40,332 nucleotides of DNA, from the IMG/VR virus record IMGVR_UViG_3300047552_000775, positions 1-40,332 of that record; one strand, 5' to 3'. Position 1 is the first letter of the stretch. Each line of letters starts with the position of its first letter. This stretch comes from a virus. Shown piece by piece: positions 7,702 through 16,044 of this stretch. Below the pieces are notes generated by a model. That model did not search any database and was not told the DNA's origin. It was given only the letters and a program-made list of their open reading frames with translations. A program made the position numbers and the translations under genes.

Positions 7702-7855
7702 CTCAGTTCCTTCCAAATAAGAAACCCTCCCTTTGAATGTCAAACCACAAGGAGGGTTAATATGCTCTTGGCATATCAAATTCTTAGCAATACTATTTCC
7801 GTGGTTTGACATTCCTATTATAGGGTATTTATTCTTATTTGTAAAGTTAATGAGA
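7702..7855 (-). ncRNA. Pseudoknot-forming RNA upstream of the endonuclease gene (intron-like leader)
   Basis: Between the stop of DnaX-N and the endonuclease start lies a highly structured RNA. A 14-bp perfect helix joins 7801-7814 with 7735-7748. An 8-bp helix joins 7751-7758, inside the first, with 7723-7730, outside it, forming an H-type pseudoknot. A 6-bp hairpin (7760-7765 with 7771-7776) sits in the connecting loop. The pseudoknot ends about 14 nt before the AAGGA ribosome binding site. It could be part of a self-splicing intron or a translational control element for the endonuclease. I could not identify group I core elements with confidence. Confidence 0.5.
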
Positions 7856-8383
7856 TTACTCACAAACATATCCTTCTTTTTCTAAAACATGTATTAGCCT
7901 ACTCAATATTCCCTCAAAACTTATTTTTTGGAAATCAAACCGCTGACCTCTTGAAAATATAGTTTGTGGGAATTTTTGCGGGTCTGTGGTACAAAATAAA
8001 AATACCACATTCTTAGGAGGCTCCTCGAGCAGCTTTAAAAATGCACCAATGGCTCCAGCACTCAGCAAATGAGCCTCGTCTATTATATAAACCTTGTAGG
8101 GAACTCCTATAGGTTTTTTATAAGAATCTTCGATAATTCCTCTGACCTTATCTACGCCATTATTTGAAGCCGCATCCACTTCTATATAGGCATCGGGAAT
8201 ACCGTTCAGTTCATTGGCGAATATCCTCGCACTGGTAGTTTTACCAGTTCCGGCGCTTCCCAAAAACAAATATAAACTGTGTACTTTCTGTTCCTTAATC
8301 TGATTTTTTAATATTTTGATGATAAAAGATTGCTCTACCACATCTTCGAATCTCTGCGGACGATACAAATTGTATAAACTCAT
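7856..8383 (-). CDS. dnaX: Clamp-loader DnaX (gamma/tau), N-terminal ATPase part
   Basis: This 175-residue piece holds the AAA+ ATPase core of DnaX. It opens MSLYNLYRPQRFEDVVEQ as bacterial DnaX does, has Walker A at residues 42-50 (GSAGTGKTT), Walker B IIDEAHLL, the string FLKLLEEPP, and the arginine-finger region as SRGQRFDF (Cys of the usual SRC replaced by Gly). The four-cysteine zinc module of bacterial DnaX is missing. It stops at VLEKEGYVCE, exactly before the sensor 2 helix, which continues at 6983. ATG at 8383 follows AGGAG. Confidence 0.85.
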   Translation of the reverse strand: MSLYNLYRPQRFEDVVEQSFIIKILKNQIKEQKVHSLYLFLGSAGTGKTTSARIFANELNGIPDAYIEVDAASNNGVDKVRGIIEDSYKKPIGVPYKVYIIDEAHLLSAGAIGAFLKLLEEPPKNVVFLFCTTDPQKFPQTIFSRGQRFDFQKISFEGILSRLIHVLEKEGYVCE

Positions 8384-8617
8384 TTATTTGCTCCTTTTCT
8401 TTCTAATATAACTTAACACGTCTTCTTCTGTCGCTTTAACAGCGTCCATATAGTTAGTCGAGAAATTACGACTAAGATCCCATTTAAGATCTAATAAACT
8501 ATCTTTGATTTCTTGAAGAATATCTAAAAGCCAATTGAATACTATCAAACAGAATAAAATATATCCACCTATGATAGTTGAAATATGGCATAAAATTTTC
8601 AATAAAAATTTACTCAC
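8384..8617 (-). CDS. Small membrane protein with one transmembrane segment
   Basis: A 77-residue protein with a strongly hydrophobic N-terminal stretch at about residues 5-33 (LLKILCHISTIIGGYILFCL, then IVFNWLL), followed by a charged cytoplasmic-type tail ending IRKKRSK. It starts with GTG at 8617, six nt after GGAGG, and overlaps the stop of the nuclease gene by 8 nt. No family is recognised. It could be an inner-membrane effector or holin-like protein, but its position between nuclease and DnaX genes gives no clear hint. Confidence 0.55.
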   Translation of the reverse strand: MSKFLLKILCHISTIIGGYILFCLIVFNWLLDILQEIKDSLLDLKWDLSRNFSTNYMDAVKATEEDVLSYIRKKRSK

Positions 8618-8969
8618 TGTCCGCCTCCGTTTTTAATAACTCCATACACTCTTTAAATGTTTTCTCTGTTATAATATAATATCTATCTTCACTTTCTGAC
8701 GAAGGACCAAAATCAAAACAAAGAGCCGCATACTGCTTTCCCATTCTAAATCTTTCTCTATTTAATTTCTCCAACTCTTCTTTTTTAACACTGTATACTT
8801 TTTTGTCTGTTGTGGATGTTTTAGCCTCTATGAGAAACTCTGAGCAGTCTATATCACCTTTTCGGAATGTCATAGCGCCTGAGTTAGGCTGCCTTCTACC
8901 ACCTAGGCTTTTTGCAATCTTTTTCTCCTGAATTCCGCTAAAATAACGGGTACTTTTCTTATCTTCCAT
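8610..8969 (-). CDS. PD-(D/E)XK nuclease, Holliday junction resolvase-like
   Basis: A 119-residue protein with the signature of a small PD-(D/E)XK nuclease: GGRRQPNSGAM, then GDIDCSEFLIEAKTS, giving the catalytic Asp and the E-x-K pair. This layout, with conserved Gln-Pro-Asn-Ser-Gly before the acidic site, is common in phage resolvase-like proteins. It may cut branched DNA during recombination or packaging, alongside the RecU-like protein at 19.3 kb. The start ATG at 8969 has GGAG five nt upstream. Confidence 0.65.
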   Translation of the reverse strand: MEDKKSTRYFSGIQEKKIAKSLGGRRQPNSGAMTFRKGDIDCSEFLIEAKTSTTDKKVYSVKKEELEKLNRERFRMGKQYAALCFDFGPSSESEDRYYIITEKTFKECMELLKTEADSE

Positions 8970-8971
8970 AA

Positions 8972-9319
8972 CTACTCCGGCATCCAATCTAAGTATCTAC
9001 AAGTATTTGCCAATATTTCCTCTAACTCTTTAGGATAGTTAAATTCAGCCCTGTGCTCTTTTATAACTTCAAAAATATCTTTTTTATGCACATCTGCATA
9101 AACTGTCAAAACTACTGCCATCTCTATCAAATCTACAAGATTCATCGTATTGAGCTTTCCATACATTAGCCCCATATCGAATCTTCTAAATTTGACATTG
9201 AAAGATTTAGGATTAACCTGTTCAAAAACCTCTCTGGTTTTATGACTTATAGATCTTTGGATAATTTCACTACTGACACTAATAAGTCTTTCTTTTGTTA
9301 GCTTCACAGCATCGCTCAT
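8972..9319 (-). CDS. DUF5662-related protein lacking the metal-binding half
   Basis: A 115-residue protein whose C-terminal half is clearly related to its upstream neighbour. Both share MNLVD(I/L)(V/I)E, then an EILANTCRYLDW / QILLNTVDYLGW ending. The N-terminal part keeps the general length but has lost the His-Asp (KHDASKF) and downstream His residues that mark the neighbour as a DUF5662 protein. It therefore looks like a tandem duplicate that lost the presumed metal site. Function unknown. The start is ATG at 9319, adjoining the neighbour's stop. Confidence 0.6.
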   Translation of the reverse strand: MSDAVKLTKERLISVSSEIIQRSISHKTREVFEQVNPKSFNVKFRRFDMGLMYGKLNTMNLVDLIEMAVVLTVYADVHKKDIFEVIKEHRAEFNYPKELEEILANTCRYLDWMPE

Positions 9320-9793
9320 TTATTTCCACCCCAAATAGTCTACAGTATTTAACAGTATTTGCTTAACATCGTCTGAATATCCAAACCTATATTGATTATA
9401 TTCTATGGATCTTCTAATATCTCCGTTTTTACTTAATTCAGCAGCGGCTTTCCAGTCAGCTAAAAGCTCTACTATATCCACTAAATTCATTCCGGTGAAT
9501 CCGTTGGGGTAATGCTCCGGATGATGAGAATTTACCTCGTAATGATGATTTAATGCAGGACGCATTTTCTCCAAGCAATCTTTATACTCATCAGAGCCAT
9601 ACTCCATATGTCTTAACTTGGGGCTATATTCGATAAAATAGGATGATTCTTCATCTTCAAACTTACTGGCATCATGCTTTATAGCTCGTAAACTTAACTC
9701 TATTATCATAGAGTGAATATTAAGACCTACTTTATATACGTGCCTCGTGAGTAACTCTATAAAAGCTTGCTTTTCGTTGACAGGTTCATTCAT
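9320..9793 (-). CDS. DUF5662 family protein
   Basis: A 157-residue protein resembling the DUF5662 family found widely in phages. Visible marks are IKHDASKF near residues 53-60, a histidine-rich stretch (NHHYEVNSHHPEHYPNGFTG) and the MNLVDIVELLADWKAA helix. The clustered His and Asp residues suggest a metal-dependent HD-like hydrolase fold, but no reaction is established for the family. It overlaps the ligase stop by one nt and is followed by a shorter paralogue, so the pair is probably co-translated. Confidence 0.75.
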   Translation of the reverse strand: MNEPVNEKQAFIELLTRHVYKVGLNIHSMIIELSLRAIKHDASKFEDEESSYFIEYSPKLRHMEYGSDEYKDCLEKMRPALNHHYEVNSHHPEHYPNGFTGMNLVDIVELLADWKAAAELSKNGDIRRSIEYNQYRFGYSDDVKQILLNTVDYLGWK

Positions 9794-11733
9794 TATAACA
9801 TCCCCATAAATTCATCATACGAGATACATTTCACTCCTAGTTTTTGAGCTTTCTCCAACTTACCACCGGCACTGTCTCCTACTATTAAATAATTCAGCTC
9901 TTTTGAAATTCCTTTTATTTTTCCGCCATTTTGTTTTATCAAATCCTCGGCAGCGGTTCTTGAAACAGGTAGAGTACCTGTTACACAAAAAGCTAAATTT
10001 TGCAAATTACCAGATAAAACTTGTGAAGATTCTTTTTCTTTAACAAAAGGGGCTAGATATGAATAAGCTGGGTTTTTATTAATTTCGTGTAAATTTTTAG
10101 CTAAAATAGTTCCGATTCCATCTATATTCACAAAATCGTAATAAGTCATCTTCTTTAAATCTTGATAAGTGAAATACTCTAATATTTTTTCAGCCACGTT
10201 TATGCCAATACCTTCAATAAATAAAGTTGCTACTGCTTTTGCAGGACTTATTTTATTTTCTAATAAAGTACGAATCTGGTCATAAATCTTTTGACCTAAA
10301 ACGTCACTATCGCATGCCCAGACCCATTCCTCTAAGGTCATATCCAATATTGTGTAATAATCTAAATCAACTTTTCCAAAGTCTTCGGCTATTTTTTGAG
10401 CCGTAACATCTCCAATTCCATTTATGTCTAATATATTGGAAAATTTTAGGATTTTATGTTTTAGCACCCCTGAGCATTTAGGGTTAGTGCAGTATAGAAA
10501 TTTATCTTTACGAGATACAGCGGAATTGCAAGCTGGGCAAAAACTTGGAATTATTATTCTACAACTCTTATCGGTTTGTTTTCTTGCTTTTAAGAATGGA
10601 ATAACATCATTAGCTCTTGTTATAAGAACTTCGTCGTTGTTGTGTAACTTTAGCCCTTCTATAATTTCTAAGTTGTGTAAGGAAACATTCTCTATCATAG
10701 CATCACATAAACTAACTGGCTCTACAACTCCCACAGGATTTATTCTTCCCGTTGCAGATGTTTGCCACTCTACATCCTTTAAGATAGTCCACTCTTCATC
10801 AGATTTGAATTTAAAGGCTACAGCTGAGCGGGGATGGTGAGAAGTATTTCCTAATTTTTCAATAAGTTCTTTATTAGTTAGCTTTATAACAAGACCGTCT
10901 GTTTGATAATTTAAACTATCTTTTTGCCCGGCAAACTCCTCAAACCAATTATTTGGAAATAACTCAGGCTTAGGGGAATAAGAAATTCTAGGGGTCTTAA
11001 AGCCTAAGTTAGTTAAAGTTATATCCATTCCACCTAAATCTTCAGATAGACCCTGTTCATTATAGATGTAATAAGCAAAAAATTCTAAATTTCTATCTTT
11101 AGCCCCGTCATTATTTTTTGTTCTAATAGATCCAGAAGCTAGATTACGTGCGCTGACGAATTCCGGATTTTGCTTTTTCATTTCTTCAAAATTAGATTTG
11201 CTTATTACAACTTCTCCTCTTATTTCCATATAAGATTTATCTCTAAAGTCATCTATGAATGTTGGAATAAAAACGGGGGTTTCATTCTTTTCATTAATTT
11301 TTATATAAAATATGTTATGGCTTACGTTCTCCCCCTCGTTCCCATTTCCACGAGTTACAGCTTTGAGTAAATGTCCATAAACATACACCAAACTTAGGGA
11401 TACACCATCAAGCTTCCAATCAATACATAATCCTGTATCATAGTGACTAAATTTGCTAACCCATTTCTCTAATCCATCTTGAGTATTTACTTTTTCTAAG
11501 GACAGCATCTGGTGTACGTGAGTTTCCTTTTTTAACTTTTTAGATAAACTTCCCCCAACCTTTTCATAATCCTTTCCAGTTTCTTTTTTATAGCGCTCTT
11601 TTAAAGCATCGAACTCTTCATCTGAGATTTCACTTACGCTATTTTTGTAGTAGGAATCGCTGTAGTAGTCGAGTAATTTTTCTAAATTATTATTAGATTT
11701 AACTTCCTTTTGTTGTATATTTATAAATCCCAT
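9793..11733 (-). CDS. ligA: NAD+-dependent DNA ligase
   Basis: A 646-residue LigA-type ligase that seals nicks in duplex DNA using NAD+. The adenylated lysine lies in KLDG at residues 107-110, where bacterial LigA has KIDG or KLDG. Domain order matches LigA: an N-terminal NAD+-binding region with Tyr pairs, adenylation domain, OB fold, four-cysteine zinc finger (CPAC ... CTNPKC), helix-hairpin-helix region, and a C-terminal BRCT domain (VTGTLPVSRTAAEDLI). Length is close to the usual 670. The start ATG at 11733 follows AGGAG. It would join Okazaki fragments for the phage replisome. Confidence 0.95.
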   Translation of the reverse strand: MGFINIQQKEVKSNNNLEKLLDYYSDSYYKNSVSEISDEEFDALKERYKKETGKDYEKVGGSLSKKLKKETHVHQMLSLEKVNTQDGLEKWVSKFSHYDTGLCIDWKLDGVSLSLVYVYGHLLKAVTRGNGNEGENVSHNIFYIKINEKNETPVFIPTFIDDFRDKSYMEIRGEVVISKSNFEEMKKQNPEFVSARNLASGSIRTKNNDGAKDRNLEFFAYYIYNEQGLSEDLGGMDITLTNLGFKTPRISYSPKPELFPNNWFEEFAGQKDSLNYQTDGLVIKLTNKELIEKLGNTSHHPRSAVAFKFKSDEEWTILKDVEWQTSATGRINPVGVVEPVSLCDAMIENVSLHNLEIIEGLKLHNNDEVLITRANDVIPFLKARKQTDKSCRIIIPSFCPACNSAVSRKDKFLYCTNPKCSGVLKHKILKFSNILDINGIGDVTAQKIAEDFGKVDLDYYTILDMTLEEWVWACDSDVLGQKIYDQIRTLLENKISPAKAVATLFIEGIGINVAEKILEYFTYQDLKKMTYYDFVNIDGIGTILAKNLHEINKNPAYSYLAPFVKEKESSQVLSGNLQNLAFCVTGTLPVSRTAAEDLIKQNGGKIKGISKELNYLIVGDSAGGKLEKAQKLGVKCISYDEFMGML

Positions 11734-11734
11734 T

Positions 11735-12850
11735 TTATTCTCCTAGCATTTTATGATGTAGCTCTACATATAACTTTGCATATTCTTCGGGGTTATTTTC
11801 AAAATATTCCTTAACGTTGTGTTGCCCTTGGAATTTTTCCTCCCCGTAAGCATACCAAGCACCCATTTTATTAATTAACCCTAAATCCGGATCTATCGCT
11901 AAATCAACTGCGTCTCCGATAGTATCGATTCCCTCTAAATAAATGAGGGTAAAGTGGCTTAACTTTCGGTCAGGGCGGCATACCTTAGTTTTTTTAATGC
12001 TCATTTGGATTTTGTGTCCGTGTGGATTATCACAACTATTAGGAACTTTAGACCCCCTATCGTCTATATACTCCATAATACTGAACATTATTCTGAGCAT
12101 ACAACTGTGGCGCCAATTATCCCCTCCTGGGGTTCTGTAAAGAGCGTAAGGGTTTTTAACATCACTACGTATCTGATTTATGCCGATAAAAGTACAATCG
12201 TTCTTAGCGCAGTAACCTACTGCTCTTTTCGCAAATCTAGTAAGCGGTTTTGAAATACCCCCTATCTTTTCTTCCTCAGTAAGTTCTTTATTAAGATCAT
12301 CTTTAGATACCAACGTACCTAAACTATCTAAAATTACTAATCCGAACTCTCCGGTATTGATAGAATTTTCAACTACTGCAAAAATTTCCTCAGCACACTC
12401 AGCCATAGGGGTGTATACAAACAAACTAGCTACGTCTATTCCTAAAGTCGCTGCCCAGCTTTCCTCTAAAGAGTTTTCAGCGTCTACAAATAAAACTTTT
12501 TGAGGACCTCTTTTTTCTAATAAATCTAATCTTTTTTGTTTCAGGTCTCTATCAGCTTTTCTAGTTAATGTAGGAATTTCTTCAGTCAAAGCTGCCACTT
12601 CCTCTTCCCACTCTTCTTGAAATAATTCCTGGGCGCTTTTAATTAAATCTAAACAAGCTGTGGTTTTGCCACTAGATTCAGGACCGAAAAACTCAACTAA
12701 CTTTCCTCTAGGAACTCCACCATAAAGAGGCCAGTTTGCTCTAATACTACTAAATGGAATACGAGCCTTTGCGCCGTAACTAATTCCCTTAGTAAAAATA
12801 GCTTCTTTATACTTTTTATTAACATCGTTCAAAAGTTCGTCTAAGGACAT
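11735..12850 (-). CDS. recA: RecA-like recombinase
   Basis: A 371-residue RecA-family ATPase that would coat single-stranded DNA and promote strand exchange. Walker A is GPESSGKTT at residues 56-64, Walker B LVILDSLG, and the strand before L1/L2 contains FIGINQIRSDV, all as in bacterial RecA and phage recombinases. Between Walker A and Walker B is an acidic helical insertion (about residues 72-110) that bacterial RecA lacks. The start ATG at 12850 has GAGGAG upstream and overlaps the preceding gene's stop by 10 nt. Confidence 0.93.
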   Translation of the reverse strand: MSLDELLNDVNKKYKEAIFTKGISYGAKARIPFSSIRANWPLYGGVPRGKLVEFFGPESSGKTTACLDLIKSAQELFQEEWEEEVAALTEEIPTLTRKADRDLKQKRLDLLEKRGPQKVLFVDAENSLEESWAATLGIDVASLFVYTPMAECAEEIFAVVENSINTGEFGLVILDSLGTLVSKDDLNKELTEEEKIGGISKPLTRFAKRAVGYCAKNDCTFIGINQIRSDVKNPYALYRTPGGDNWRHSCMLRIMFSIMEYIDDRGSKVPNSCDNPHGHKIQMSIKKTKVCRPDRKLSHFTLIYLEGIDTIGDAVDLAIDPDLGLINKMGAWYAYGEEKFQGQHNVKEYFENNPEEYAKLYVELHHKMLGE

Positions 12851-13659
12851 GGTGTCTCCTCATTATTTATTTTACCTTTACATAAATTACTATAATAATC
12901 CATTATTTTTAATGCTTTCGGCTTAGACACACCTAATTCATGATTAGCCCATATAGCAACCTGTTTTCTTTTATCGCTCCCTTTTCTACTATTATATTCT
13001 TTTATAATATCGGCTGTATGTTCTTTAGAAACCTTTAGTAACTTGCCGCAATTTATATAAGTTTGATTAATTCTTTCTCCCTTAGAACACCTATTAATAA
13101 CCGAGGTTTCAGGAGCTGAAGTTTCTACCTGTTCTGTTTTAGGAACAACAGTACGAGCTGAAAATCCTACATTACCAAAATTATTAGGTGTTCTTTTACC
13201 TTTCAACTCTGTTAAAACATTTATTAAAAAAGATTCACCACTATTGCTTATATCTTCTAAACCTATTCCCAAATAATATTTTATTATAGTTTTTACTGTA
13301 GAATAAGGATAAATCATGTGTCCATAATTATTTCCTTTTTCATACTGCAATAGATCTAAATCAGTTAATTTGCTAACCATAGCAGTGGCTTTTTTGGGTA
13401 TTATTAAATAACCCCGAAACCCAAAACCTTCTTCTTCATGCTGCTTTCTTTGGGTTTTATATAAATGGTCTAACATTTGTTCGGTTGCGCTTGTATATTT
13501 TATTTTTCCATCTGTAGTAGGTTTAAATATTTTAGTGGAATTAGTCCAGTATTTAGGATTACTTACTAAATATTTATGAATGTCATATGACGTGGCACAC
13601 AATCCAATATCTGCTACTGTAAATAGCGTAAGAGTTCTTTTTGACGACTTTATTCCCAT
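12841..13659 (-). CDS. Hypothetical protein, 272 aa
   Basis: No family recognised. The protein is basic, with an N-terminal half that may fold as a winged helix (a TATSY-like helix pair, then KLTDLDLLQYEKG as a possible recognition helix and wing). A low-complexity linker near residues 175-190 leads to a C-terminal helical domain containing KQVAIWANHELGVSKPKALK, which also resembles a helix-turn-helix. Lying directly before recA and after the exonuclease, it may bind DNA in replication or recombination. The start ATG at 13659 follows AAGGAG. Confidence 0.6.
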   Translation of the reverse strand: MGIKSSKRTLTLFTVADIGLCATSYDIHKYLVSNPKYWTNSTKIFKPTTDGKIKYTSATEQMLDHLYKTQRKQHEEEGFGFRGYLIIPKKATAMVSKLTDLDLLQYEKGNNYGHMIYPYSTVKTIIKYYLGIGLEDISNSGESFLINVLTELKGKRTPNNFGNVGFSARTVVPKTEQVETSAPETSVINRCSKGERINQTYINCGKLLKVSKEHTADIIKEYNSRKGSDKRKQVAIWANHELGVSKPKALKIMDYYSNLCKGKINNEETPCP

Positions 13660-13663
13660 TAAT

Positions 13664-14230
13664 TTACTCCTTTATAAACTGTCTAAAACTTAGCATTATT
13701 TCTCGAGTTGCTTTTATATCTTCTAAAGCATCGTGAGCATTAAATTCCACTTTCATAATCTCGGCAATAGTTCCTAATTTCAAATTTTCAGGTTTTATTT
13801 TTCCGATTATAGTAAAGAATCCGGATAAAGCCATCAAATCTATAGAGTGGTAATCAACATAGGATCCAAAAAATTTATTATTGTTTTTAACAAAAAATTG
13901 TCTAAGAAAATTTATATCAAACTGAACGTTTTGCCCTACTGGAGTGAATTTATCTGCCTTATTGTATTTATCAACATACTTATCTAAAATACTCACAAGC
14001 TGCTTATATGCTATTTGAGGAGCCTGAAACATTTTTAATTGCTCAACGTTCATCTTATTTGTCTCTAATGCCTGAGGGCTTATAGTCTCATAGTCAAAAG
14101 GCTGACATTTTATATTAAACTCTTCTTTAACAACTCCATCAATTTCAACAATTCCAGCCAACTGAATAATGTCATTCTTAACCGGATCTAAACCAGTCGT
14201 TTCTGTGTCTACCCACAACATTTTTACCAT
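13664..14230 (-). CDS. DnaQ-like 3'-5' exonuclease (DEDDh)
   Basis: A 188-residue exonuclease of the DEDD superfamily, histidine subtype. Motif I is WVDTETTGLDP (Asp and Glu), motif II VGQNVQFDINFL (Asp), and motif III AHDALEDIKAT (His and Asp), in the correct order and spacing. The family includes the DNA polymerase III epsilon proofreading subunit and RNase T. Because the phage polymerase has its own exonuclease domain, this protein may trim DNA or RNA ends. The start ATG at 14230 has AAGGAG six nt upstream; a longer frame reaches into the deaminase gene. Confidence 0.88.
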   Translation of the reverse strand: MVKMLWVDTETTGLDPVKNDIIQLAGIVEIDGVVKEEFNIKCQPFDYETISPQALETNKMNVEQLKMFQAPQIAYKQLVSILDKYVDKYNKADKFTPVGQNVQFDINFLRQFFVKNNNKFFGSYVDYHSIDLMALSGFFTIIGKIKPENLKLGTIAEIMKVEFNAHDALEDIKATREIMLSFRQFIKE

Positions 14231-14255
14231 TTTTTGCTCCTTATTTTTTACTCTA

Positions 14256-14819
14256 TTACAAATCTTCCCAATCTTCATCTACCCTGATTACTTTAACTTC
14301 TGAATTATCATCTTTTTTAAGATAAACAAAAGTAATACCCGCTTGCATAATAAAACGCTTACAAAGAATACATACCATTTCATGCCCGTAAATGTACATT
14401 CTAGACCAACGGCATTTTTCTTCTCCGGCTTGAATTATCGCATTTTGTTCCGCATGAATGCTTCTGCAAGTTTCATACTGTGTTCCGGATGGAATCTTAT
14501 TCTCTTGCCTATAACAATTCCCTCTCGCAAAACAAGATTCAATTCCTGATGGAACAGAGTTATAGCCCGTACTTTTCACTTTCTTATATTGGTCTACGAT
14601 AACAGCACCAACTTGAGCTCTTATGCATCCTGAACGTGAAGCCGCTACCTTAGCTAAATTGAAGAAATACTCATCCCAAGCAGGTATCTCTCTAACAGGT
14701 TCGACGGACACCCATTTAGAATAGTTATTATTCATACAATCCAGATAATATTTTGGGTCGTAAGAAGCCGGGCACTTAAATTCTATTCCGGTTGCACAGT
14801 TACTACAGCTCTTTTCCAT
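14256..14819 (-). CDS. dCMP deaminase-like zinc enzyme
   Basis: A 187-residue deaminase of the cytidine/deoxycytidylate family, which converts dCMP to dUMP for ThyX. The zinc site is HAEQNAI (His and proton-transferring Glu) and the later Cys pair in VCILC, where the usual Pro before the first Cys is Val. Between them lie extra cysteines (SCFARGNCYRQ) as in T4-type dCMP deaminases. The N-terminus has an additional cluster (SCSNC ... CPASYD ... CMNN) that may bind a second zinc and is not typical. ATG start at 14819. With ThyX and the dNMP kinase it forms a pyrimidine-supply set. Confidence 0.88.
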   Translation of the reverse strand: MEKSCSNCATGIEFKCPASYDPKYYLDCMNNNYSKWVSVEPVREIPAWDEYFFNLAKVAASRSGCIRAQVGAVIVDQYKKVKSTGYNSVPSGIESCFARGNCYRQENKIPSGTQYETCRSIHAEQNAIIQAGEEKCRWSRMYIYGHEMVCILCKRFIMQAGITFVYLKKDDNSEVKVIRVDEDWEDL

Positions 14820-14840
14820 TATTTCAACTCCTCTAGTTCT

Positions 14841-15383
14841 TTAATACCTTGCGGGTCTTCCCGTATCTGACTTATTAAAATCTCCTTCTGAAATTTTTTG
14901 TCTTAATACTATCTTTGCAGAATTTAAAAGCTCGTACATAACTTTGGTTTTTTCTCTAACCTCATCCAAAATTAATTCGTATATACCCAGCACAAGCCCT
15001 TCCTGTACTGAATCTTGCTCTGCTATTAAATCCCTTTCTTTTGAATTTCCTTCTGCGCTTAGATAAGAATCACTGTATAACTCTTTTTTAATTCTGCGCA
15101 TTATAATTTCTTTACCGCCCAATACCGCTAATTTTGAAAAAGTATAATGCTGAGCCAAAGGAATCTCTAAAATTAATTTGTTTAGATCTTCTACCAATAT
15201 TTCAGGCTTAACGAGCATAGCGTTACCTTGTTTAATAACCTTATCTAGAGGCTCTAAATAATCTAGTAATATCTTAGACTTTATTTCAGATACTTTCACA
15301 AAATTATCATCCACTTCTTCAACTAAGCTTTCCGCAATAGTTTCGTTAAGTTTGGCTAATTCTTTCAAAGTAATTCTACTCAT
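14841..15383 (-). CDS. Hypothetical helical protein, 180 aa
   Basis: An almost entirely helical, charged protein starting MSRITLKELAKLNETIAESL, with long amphipathic stretches that could form coiled coils and a Gly/Arg-rich C-terminus (TGRPARY). No family recognised. Its size, charge pattern and position two genes before recA are compatible with a recombination mediator or single-strand-binding accessory protein, but this is positional inference only. The start ATG at 15383 has AAGGAAG upstream. Confidence 0.55.
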   Translation of the reverse strand: MSRITLKELAKLNETIAESLVEEVDDNFVKVSEIKSKILLDYLEPLDKVIKQGNAMLVKPEILVEDLNKLILEIPLAQHYTFSKLAVLGGKEIIMRRIKKELYSDSYLSAEGNSKERDLIAEQDSVQEGLVLGIYELILDEVREKTKVMYELLNSAKIVLRQKISEGDFNKSDTGRPARY

Positions 15384-15392
15384 AGCACTTCC

Positions 15393-16043
15393 TTACTTTT
15401 TGATAACAAACTCTATCACGTTATGGCACCCAATCTTAGTTAATTCTAATTTTTCCATTTTAAAGGGCACTAAAATTACATTTCCAAACTTATCTGAGTA
15501 ATACAAATCGTGGTCTTGTATATAAAAATTCCACTGGTGTAATCCAAGATAGTTGCAGTTTTCAGCTTCTCTCTCGTGAACAGTGATATATACATACCCG
15601 CCTGCTTTTGCTATAGAAACCAAGTTTTTAATAGCCTCTAACGGATTGTGGCAATGGTCTACAGCATTTGAGCAATGCACAAAATCGTAGAAATTTTCAC
15701 CAAAGACTGTTACTAGACTTTCAAAATCACAGTTTCTAGTTACAACTGGAGGTTGTATATCGTTTTCCTTCAATATCCGGTTATACTCTACCGCTAATAC
15801 ATCTGTAGCACTTATATTTAATTTTTTACCGTTAAGTCTTTTTCCTAACTTAGTACAAACAGCAGCACCTACATCTATAATCTTACTGTCCTTGTTTACA
15901 TAAGGTCTATACTCTGGTTGTAACTCTGAATACGAGTTAAACCAGCTTTCTATAGTATGGTATCTGCCATTGGCGTTAGATACAGTATCTTCCCAGTATT
16001 TAATTTCTTCATCCAATAATGATGCCCAATCTTCACGATTCAT
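15393..16043 (-). CDS. SAM-dependent methyltransferase-like protein
   Basis: A 216-residue Rossmann-fold protein. Motif I is IIDVGAAVCTKLG, an unusual version of the VLDVGCGxG glycine-rich loop, and the later FDFVHCSNAVDHCHNPLEAI is the motif IV/V region typical of class I methyltransferases of the Methyltransf_11 type. The C-terminal half YVYITVHERE gives the following strand. It lies next to a second methyltransferase and two sugar-related genes, so it may modify a glycan or nucleotide sugar. The start ATG at 16043 has AAGGAG six nt upstream. Confidence 0.7.
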   Translation of the reverse strand: MNREDWASLLDEEIKYWEDTVSNANGRYHTIESWFNSYSELQPEYRPYVNKDSKIIDVGAAVCTKLGKRLNGKKLNISATDVLAVEYNRILKENDIQPPVVTRNCDFESLVTVFGENFYDFVHCSNAVDHCHNPLEAIKNLVSIAKAGGYVYITVHEREAENCNYLGLHQWNFYIQDHDLYYSDKFGNVILVPFKMEKLELTKIGCHNVIEFVIKK

Positions 16044-16044
16044 T

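Noticed and set aside
6976-8383. Simple frameshift or sequencing error in dnaX
   Set aside because: The two DnaX parts are separated by about 870 nt containing a complete endonuclease gene and structured RNA, and DnaX-C has its own ribosome binding site.
10424-10840. Plus-strand open frame of 138 codons inside ligA
   Set aside because: It is the antisense of a strongly conserved ligase region, has no ribosome binding site and no recognisable domain.
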